In this document: piece after piece, positions 1 to 5,073 of the stretch
How positions within the stretch are numbered: the stretch's first letter is position 1
Layout of the letters: every line of letters starts with the position of its first letter
NCBI GenBank assembly: GCA_937897645.1
Contig: CALCNV010000046.1
Span: forward strand, 1-5,073
Source: an uncultured Lysobacteraceae bacterium
GTDB lineage: Bacteria; Pseudomonadota; Gammaproteobacteria; Xanthomonadales; Xanthomonadaceae
Direction: 5' to 3'
DNA length: 5,073 bases
Position numbers and translations under genes: made by a program
Notes under the pieces: model-generated
Told to the model about the DNA's origin: nothing
Databases searched by the model: none
What the model saw: only the letters and a program-made list of their open reading frames with translations

Positions 1-1043
<1,043 letters not shown>

Positions 1044-1053
1044 CGGGATGCGG

Positions 1054-1059
1054 ATTGTA
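1054..1059 (-). promoter_or_regulatory. Candidate -10 element for rep
   Basis: On the minus strand this reads TACAAT, five of six matches to the sigma-70 -10 consensus. Only 10 bases separate it from the rep ATG, so transcription would start about four bases before the start codon, giving a nearly leaderless mRNA. No good -35 hexamer lies at 16-18 bases; the best that can be read there (GTCTAA, CGTCTA or GCGTCT) is poor. The call rests on the hexamer, its position in an otherwise GC-rich 52-base spacer, and the lack of a ribosome binding site. Confidence 0.35.
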
Positions 1060-1083
1060 GCCGCTGCACCCGCGGTTAGACGC

Positions 1084-1089
1084 TAAAAT
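1084..1089 (+). promoter_or_regulatory. Candidate -10 element for tdk
   Basis: TAAAAT, five of six matches to the sigma-70 -10 consensus, ends six bases before the tdk ATG. A start site about seven bases downstream of the hexamer would fall on the A of the ATG itself, predicting a leaderless transcript. Consistent with this, the bases before the ATG (GCCGCC) hold no Shine-Dalgarno sequence. No recognisable -35 hexamer or extended -10 TG is present at standard spacing, so the promoter may need an activator or be weak. Confidence 0.4.
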
Positions 1090-1095
1090 GCCGCC

Positions 1096-1725
1096 ATGGC
1101 CAAGCTCTACTTCTATTATTCGGCGATGAACGCCGGCAAGACCACGACCCTGCTGCAATCCGCGCACAACTACAGCGAGCGCGGCATGCGGGTGGCGATC
1201 CTGACCCCGCGCCTGGACCACCGTGCCGGCAGCGGCGTGGTCGCGTCGCGCATCGGACTGAGTGCCGACGGCATGGCGTTCGATCGCGATGCGGACCTGG
1301 AGCTGATGATCCACGACGATATCGCCCGCAACGGCCCACTCAATTGCGTGCTGGTGGACGAAGCCCAGTTCCTGTCGCGTGCGCAGGTCTGGCAATTGAG
1401 CGAAGTGGTCGACCGCTTGCGCATCCCGGTGCTGTGCTACGGGCTGCGCACGGATTTCCGCGGCGAGCTGTTCGAAGGCAGCCAGTACCTGCTGGCCTGG
1501 GCCGATGAACTGACCGAGATCAAGACCATCTGCCACAGCGGCAAGAAGGCGACGATGACGGTGCGCGTGGACGACAGCGGCCATGCCGTGCACGACGGTC
1601 CGCAGGTGGAGATTGGCGGCAACGAGCGCTATGTGTCGGTCAGCCGCGCGGAGTTCAAGAAGATCGTGCGTGGCGAAGGCAGCATCGATCCTGTGCAGGC
1701 ACCGCTGCCATTCAAGGCAACGTAG
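1096..1725 (+). CDS. tdk: Thymidine kinase, type II (TK1-like), zinc ligands mostly lost
   Basis: Cytosolic salvage enzyme that phosphorylates thymidine (and deoxyuridine) to the 5'-monophosphate with ATP, feeding dTTP synthesis. The 209-residue product is collinear with E. coli Tdk (205 residues). It begins MAKLYFYYSAMNAGKT, with the P-loop at residues 9-16 (Lys15, Thr16). Walker B and catalytic base lie in VLVDEAQFL (85-93: Asp88, Glu89). A conserved block LCYGLRTDFRGELFEGSQYL spans 113-132, and the lasso-loop segment IGGNERYVSV (173-182) holds thymidine. The ATG at 1096 is fixed by this N terminus. Three of the four E. coli zinc ligands (Cys145, Cys147, Cys182, His185) are replaced: Cys146 is kept, but the others are Ser148, Ser183 and Glu186. 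Catalytic residues are intact, so the enzyme is probably active with a metal-free C-terminal lobe. It is divergent from rep and ends 12 bases from the convergent kinase stop. Confidence 0.98.
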   Translation: MAKLYFYYSAMNAGKTTTLLQSAHNYSERGMRVAILTPRLDHRAGSGVVASRIGLSADGMAFDRDADLELMIHDDIARNGPLNCVLVDEAQFLSRAQVWQLSEVVDRLRIPVLCYGLRTDFRGELFEGSQYLLAWADELTEIKTICHSGKKATMTVRVDDSGHAVHDGPQVEIGGNERYVSVSRAEFKKIVRGEGSIDPVQAPLPFKAT

Positions 1726-1737
1726 GCATGCGCACGC
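1726..1737. other. Convergent intergenic gap between tdk and the kinase gene
   Basis: Only 12 bases separate the tdk stop (TAG, 1723-1725) from the opposing kinase stop (TAA on the minus strand, 1740-1738). No intrinsic terminator was found here. Nearby small inverted repeats, TCCGC/GCGGA (1741-1745 with 1753-1757) and GGCGTG/CACGCC (1759-1764 with 1780-1785), lie inside the kinase coding region and have no T-run after them on either strand. Confidence 0.7.
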
Positions 1738-4542
1738 TTATCCGCAAGCCTCGCGGATGGCGTGGGCCTCGCGGGTGATCACGCCGCCTTCGGGCCGCGC
1801 CGCATGCAATTCGTGGACCAGGCCATCCAGGTCGCGGCGTGCGCGGGCCTGCTGTCCTGCGCGGCAGCGCACTTCCGCGGCGTAGGCGCGCGCGCGCCAG
1901 CGTAGCTTGGGGATCTCGCTACCGGTGCCGGCGTGGGCGGACAAGGCATCGAGCTGCTTCAGGGCCAAAGCGACCTGGCCGATGCGCGCCTGTTGGCGCG
2001 CCATCGACAGGCGCGCGAACAATGCGCGCGGATCCGACTCGCCATAACCGACGCGCGTGAGTTTCACCGCGCGGTCGAAGTAGGCCGTGGCCTCGTCGAC
2101 CCTTCCCAGTGACGCCATCACCTCGCCGATCATGCGGTCGGTCTCGCCGACCGCCGCGTTGCTGGCGCCGTACAGCGCCGCGCGCAGTTCGCGCGATTCG
2201 TGCAACGCCTTCAATGCCTGCTGCTCGCGCCCTGCATCGTGCAGGACCATGCCATAGACGAACAATCCGCCCGGCAGGTTTTGCGATCCGTCCGGTCCGC
2301 GCCAGATGGTGACGGCGTGCCCGACGTCGGCGATGGCCTGGTCCATGTGTCCGCGTTCCCACGCGATGACCCCGCGCGTGTTGAACGCCAGTCCTGCGCG
2401 GCGGTGGTTCGGCCCCAGCGCGGCAACCACCAGGTCGAGCATCGGGCCGATCTGCCGCTCCGCCTCGGCATAGTTTTCCAGGTCCACCTGGATGGCGACC
2501 AGCTGGCCCAGGATGCCCAGCGTCACCGGGTGTTGTTCGCCGTGGATTTCCCTGGCGATGGCCAGCGCCTCGCGGAACGTGGCCTGTGCCGCCTCGGTAT
2601 CGCCACGTGCACGGAACAGGCGCGCGCGACTGGATTCGATCTCCGCGGCCAGTGCGTTCTGCTTGCCCACGTACTTGTGCACGTGGGCAAGGGCCTCGTC
2701 GTAACCCGCAAGCGCACGGTCCGACTGGCCCATGTCGTTGTCCAGCAGCGCGAGGTCATACAGGTTCTGGGCGACGCCGGCCTGGTCCTTGATCGTGCGT
2801 CGCAACGTCAGCGAACGTTCGTAGAACTGGCGTGCCGCCTGCCGCTGGCCCAGCTGGCGGTGGCAGCGGCCGTACTGCGAAAGGAAGTCGGCTTCGGGCA
2901 GTGGCTGCGCCGCCCGCAATCCGGAGATCATGGACTCGCCCGTGGCCATGACCTGCAGGCACTCGCGCGAACGGTCCAGCAGGTCCAGGGCACGACCGCG
3001 CTGCGTCACCGCCTCCAGCCTCACCCCGGGGGGCACCGAATCGAGCTGCGACAACAAGGCGTCCTGGCGTTCAATCATGGCCAGCGCGTCCTGGTAGTCG
3101 CCCAGCCCCAGGCGCAGGCGTGCCACCACGCCCAGCAACTCGGCATGTGCCAGCGGTTGCTCGGCAAGTTCGCGCTCGCCGCGGCGTTCGCCGGCGATGA
3201 GCAATTTGCGGGCATCGAAGATGTTGCCCTGCTGGGCAACACCGGCATTGTCGAACAGGCCGATCACGAAATCCTGCATGGCCTGCGCGCGTGCGGTTTC
3301 ACGCATGGCCTGGCGGCTTTGCCATGCACTGGCCGCCAGGGCCGCCATGAGCAACGAGGTGACCACGATGCTGGCGGCCAACGCCCAGCGATGGCGCCAT
3401 ACATACTTTCGCACGCGGTACAGCCAGCTTTGTGGCCGCGCCTGCACCGGGCGGCCCTCCATGTGCCGCTGCAGGTCCTGCGACAGTGCTTCGATCGAGG
3501 CATAGCGGTGCTCAGGCACCTTCGCCAGCGCCTTCAACACGATGTTGTCGATGTCGCCACTGAGCTGGCGCGCCTGTCGCCGCGCCTCCGCGCCCTGCCT
3601 GCGCGCGCCATCGGTGGAACGTTGCGCGGCCACCGATGGCTTCAGCGGCTCGACGGCGAGGATGGCCTGTTCCCATTCCGCATCGGTTTGCCGGCGCAGG
3701 CGATAGGGCTTGGTGCCGGCGAGGACTTCGTACAGCACCACGCCCAGCGAATACACGTCGGTCATGGTGGTGACCGGTTCGCCGCGTATCTGTTCCGGTG
3801 CCGCGTAGTGCAGGGTGAAGGCGCGCACTTCGGTGCGTGGATGCAGCGGCGCGGGTTCGGGATCGTCCAGCAGTTTGGCGATGCCGAAATCCAGCAGGCG
3901 CACTTCGCCGGTGGGCGTGACCAGGATGTTGGAGGGTTTCAGGTCGCGGTGCACGATCAGGTTGGCATGCGCGTGGCTGACCGCTTCGCAGACCTGCAGG
4001 AACAGCTTGATGCGGGTGTCCACCGACAGGCCGTGCAGCTGGCAGTAGTCGGTGATGGCAATGCCTTCCACGTATTCCAGCGCGAGGTAGGGCTGGCCTT
4101 CGCTGCCCACGCCGGCATCCAGCAGGCGGGCGATGTTGGGATGCTCAAGCCGCGCCAGGATTTCACGTTCGCGGCTGAAGCGCAGGCGCAGGTTGGGGTC
4201 AGCCAGCCCCGGCCGCAGCAGTTTCAGCGCGACCTTGCGCTGGTACAGGCCATCCGCGCGCGAGGCCAGCCAGACCATGCCCATACCGCCTTCGCCGAGC
4301 AGCAGTTCCATGCGGTAGGGACCGACCAGGGTGCCGGCCTGGGTCTGGGCCGGTTTGTCGAGGAAAGGTTTGTCGAGGAAGTTGCCTTCGTCGTCTTCGA
4401 GCGCGAGCAAGGCCTCCAGCTCATCCGCGAGTGCAGGCTCCTGTTCGCGTATCAGCTGCAGGCGTGCGGCGCGCGCATCGGCTTCCAGCTCGAGCAACAC
4501 ATCGAGCAGCGGGGACAGGCGTTGCCAGCGCTCGGCATCCAT
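1738..4542 (-). CDS. Transmembrane Ser/Thr protein kinase with C-terminal TPR sensor-like domain
   Basis: A 934-residue Hanks-type kinase, probably the partner of the sigma factor encoded just upstream. Residues 1-65 are an acidic, helical N-terminal region with a duplicated FLDKP (55-64). The kinase domain spans about 76-361: glycine loop LGEGGMGMV (82-90), Lys107 in VALKLL, alpha-C Glu125, catalytic loop HRDLKPSN (198-205, Asp200), DFG (218-220), APE (248-250), DVYSLG (262-267) and Arg346. All catalytic residues are present. Thr237 and Thr243 are candidate activation-loop phosphosites. After basic residues 376-385 comes one hydrophobic helix (about 386-407), then a likely coiled-coil linker (408-430) and about ten TPR-like helical pairs (about 465-912). 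By the positive-inside rule the kinase is cytoplasmic and the TPR domain periplasmic. The ATG at 4542 lies 24 bases after the sigma stop, with no Shine-Dalgarno sequence, so translational coupling is plausible. The family is clear; substrate and signal are inferred. Confidence 0.93.
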   Translation of the reverse strand: MDAERWQRLSPLLDVLLELEADARAARLQLIREQEPALADELEALLALEDDEGNFLDKPFLDKPAQTQAGTLVGPYRMELLLGEGGMGMVWLASRADGLYQRKVALKLLRPGLADPNLRLRFSREREILARLEHPNIARLLDAGVGSEGQPYLALEYVEGIAITDYCQLHGLSVDTRIKLFLQVCEAVSHAHANLIVHRDLKPSNILVTPTGEVRLLDFGIAKLLDDPEPAPLHPRTEVRAFTLHYAAPEQIRGEPVTTMTDVYSLGVVLYEVLAGTKPYRLRRQTDAEWEQAILAVEPLKPSVAAQRSTDGARRQGAEARRQARQLSGDIDNIVLKALAKVPEHRYASIEALSQDLQRHMEGRPVQARPQSWLYRVRKYVWRHRWALAASIVVTSLLMAALAASAWQSRQAMRETARAQAMQDFVIGLFDNAGVAQQGNIFDARKLLIAGERRGERELAEQPLAHAELLGVVARLRLGLGDYQDALAMIERQDALLSQLDSVPPGVRLEAVTQRGRALDLLDRSRECLQVMATGESMISGLRAAQPLPEADFLSQYGRCHRQLGQRQAARQFYERSLTLRRTIKDQAGVAQNLYDLALLDNDMGQSDRALAGYDEALAHVHKYVGKQNALAAEIESSRARLFRARGDTEAAQATFREALAIAREIHGEQHPVTLGILGQLVAIQVDLENYAEAERQIGPMLDLVVAALGPNHRRAGLAFNTRGVIAWERGHMDQAIADVGHAVTIWRGPDGSQNLPGGLFVYGMVLHDAGREQQALKALHESRELRAALYGASNAAVGETDRMIGEVMASLGRVDEATAYFDRAVKLTRVGYGESDPRALFARLSMARQQARIGQVALALKQLDALSAHAGTGSEIPKLRWRARAYAAEVRCRAGQQARARRDLDGLVHELHAARPEGGVITREAHAIREACG
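1807..2670 (-). repeat. Protein-level TPR array with about 42-residue period in the kinase C-terminal domain
   Basis: Within residues 625-912 of the kinase, a short glycine-led turn recurs at Gly626 (GKQNA), Gly668 (GEQHP), Gly710 (GPNHR), Gly752 (GSQNL), Gly792 (GASNA), Gly834 (GESDP) and Gly874 (GSEIP). The spacings are 42, 42, 42, 40, 42 and 40 residues. Each turn separates a pair of helices with TPR-like Ala, Gly and Leu positions, such as the helix pairs starting at 637, 677, 717, 759 and 801. A 42-residue unit is typical of kinesin-light-chain-type TPRs (TPR_10/TPR_12) rather than the 34-residue classic form. The DNA itself is diverged and not obviously repetitive. Confidence 0.75.
3322..3387 (-). 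other. Predicted single transmembrane helix of the kinase
   Basis: Codons for residues 386-407 encode an uncharged stretch rich in Ala, Leu, Val and Ile (key core VVTSLLMAALAA). It is preceded by several Arg, Lys and His residues (376-385) and followed by the SRQ of a charged helix. It is the only segment of the protein long and hydrophobic enough to cross the membrane. Confidence 0.85.
4352..4381 (-). repeat. 15-base tandem duplication encoding FLDKP twice
   Basis: Two adjacent 15-base units, 4352-4366 and 4367-4381, each start GGTTTGTCGAGGAA on the plus strand and differ only in the last base. On the coding strand they give residues 55-64 of the kinase as FLDKP-FLDKP, just before the kinase domain. 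Near identity, including codon choice, points to a recent slippage duplication that kept the frame. Confidence 0.9.
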
Positions 4543-4556
4543 GGTCGGCGGTCGGC
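4543..4556 (-). repeat. Tandem heptamer immediately upstream of the kinase start codon
   Basis: The heptamer GCCGACC occurs twice in a row on the minus strand, directly abutting the kinase ATG. It occupies the place where a Shine-Dalgarno sequence would be expected and does not resemble one. It may be chance in GC-rich DNA. Confidence 0.6.
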
Positions 4557-4566
4557 AGGGCCGGGA

Positions 4567-5073
4567 TCAGGGTTCCGACATGACCGACAGCAGGAACAGC
4601 CGCGCCTTCTGCCAGTCGCGGCGGATGCTGCGCTCGGAGCGTTGCAGCAGTTCGGCGATTTCAAGTTCCGACAGTCCGGCGAAGTAGCGCATCTCCACCA
4701 CCTGGGCCAGGCGCTCATCGGCGGCAGCCAGTTTGTCCAGCGCGTCGTTCAACGACAGCATGTCTTCGTCCAGGCGCAACGGGCCTTCGACGTCTTCAGG
4801 AATTTCCGCCACGCGCTTCAGGTCGCCGCCGCGCTTGCGGGCCAGGCGGTTGCGCGCGTAGTCGACCACCACGCTGCGCATCGATGATGCCGCATAGGCG
4901 AAGAAGTGCGCACGATCATCGAACTTGGCGTTGCCGCTGCTGCCGATGAGCTTGAGGTAGGACTCGTGCACCAGCGCCGTCGCATCCAGCGTGTAGCCGT
5001 GTTGGCCTGACAGCTGTCGCCGCGCCATGGTGTGCAGCTCCTGGTACAGCGTGGAGAGCACGTGGTCCAGCGC
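4567..5073 (-). CDS. ECF sigma factor, kinase-linked type (ECF43/TIGR02999-like), N terminus beyond right edge
   Basis: Alternative RNA polymerase sigma factor. A GTG at 5061 could start a 164-residue protein, but the frame stays open to the edge (ALDH then GTG), and ALDHVLSTLYQELH matches the usual start of region 2 in this family, so the true start probably lies some 15-20 codons outside. Numbering from the GTG: region 2.1-2.2 covers about 1-40 with LDATALVHESYLKL (25-38); regions 2.3-2.4 cover about 50-79 with RAHFFAYAASSMR and ARNRLARKRGG, highly typical of the kinase-associated group (PF07638). A linker spans about 80-103. Region 4 runs about 104-158, with the helix-turn-helix around 130-155 (LSELEIAELL, then SERSIRRDWQKARLFL). 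Thr28 (codon 4980-4978) sits where ordinary ECF factors have an acidic residue of the D-x-E-D motif. No anti-sigma gene is visible; the kinase gene follows at 24 bases in the same frame. Function is confident; target promoters are unknown. Confidence 0.93.
   Translation of the reverse strand, partial: ALDHVLSTLYQELHTMARRQLSGQHGYTLDATALVHESYLKLIGSSGNAKFDDRAHFFAYAASSMRSVVVDYARNRLARKRGGDLKRVAEIPEDVEGPLRLDEDMLSLNDALDKLAAADERLAQVVEMRYFAGLSELEIAELLQRSERSIRRDWQKARLFLLSVMSEP

Noticed and set aside
1741..1785. Small inverted repeats (TCCGC/GCGGA and GGCGTG/CACGCC) near the tdk 3' end as a terminator
   Set aside because: Stems are only five and six base pairs, the second has a 15-base loop, no T-run follows on either strand, and both lie within kinase coding sequence.
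2200..4887. A plus-strand open frame of about 895 codons opposite the kinase and sigma genes
   Set aside because: Its codons align exactly with those of the minus-strand genes, so its stops would need TTA, CTA or TCA codons on the coding strand, which GC-rich genomes rarely use. The translation is rich in Gln, His, Val and Ala, shows no domain, and has no credible start signal. The opposite strand has clear kinase and sigma motifs.
5059..5061. GTG as the true start of the sigma factor
   Set aside because: The frame stays open upstream to the edge and the extra residues ALDH continue the family's region 2 helix. Starting at the GTG would remove part of that helix.
1738..5073. A type VI secretion or other target locus for the sigma factor
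   Set aside because: Related sigma-kinase pairs control type VI secretion, but no secretion genes are present here; the neighbours are tdk and rep. The regulon cannot be read from this window.

Overview
The window is GC-rich and densely coding, with almost no intergenic DNA. It looks like a piece of a Xanthomonadaceae-type gammaproteobacterial chromosome (Xanthomonas, Stenotrophomonas, Lysobacter or a relative). That assignment is inference from three things: the rep/tdk pairing, the style of the two proteins, and the sigma factor/TPR-kinase pair at the right end. No database search was possible.

Layout, left to right. (1) Positions 1-1043, minus strand: the N-terminal half (347 codons) of the superfamily 1 DNA helicase Rep, running off the left edge. 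(2) Positions 1044-1095: a 52-base divergent spacer with a -10-like hexamer for each gene very close to its start codon and no Shine-Dalgarno sequence for either gene. (3) Positions 1096-1725, plus strand: a complete type II thymidine kinase, tdk, that has lost three of the four zinc ligands of the E. coli enzyme. (4) Positions 1726-1737: 12 bases between two convergent stop codons. (5) Positions 1738-4542, minus strand: a 934-residue membrane-spanning Ser/Thr protein kinase with a C-terminal TPR domain that is probably periplasmic. (6) Positions 4567-5073, minus strand: an ECF sigma factor of the kinase-linked type (ECF43 / TIGR02999-like), whose first residues lie beyond the right edge.

The left part is housekeeping: replication-fork helicase and thymidine salvage. 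The right part is a two-gene signalling module. The sigma gene comes first and the kinase follows after 24 bases in the same frame. In this sigma family a threonine replaces an acidic residue of region 2.2 that other ECF factors use to bind core RNA polymerase, and the same is seen here. The natural reading is that the TPR domain senses something outside the cytoplasm, the kinase phosphorylates the sigma factor, and the phosphate supplies the missing charge. This mechanism is established for related pairs (EcfP/PpkA2 in Vibrio parahaemolyticus; EcfK/PknS in Xanthomonas citri controls type VI secretion). For this pair it is inference. The signal and target genes are not visible, and no type VI secretion genes lie in the window.

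No RNA genes, insertion sequences, CRISPR arrays, attachment sites or convincing intrinsic terminators were seen. Several long open frames opposite the real genes, including one of nearly 900 codons, are explained as codon-bias shadows.
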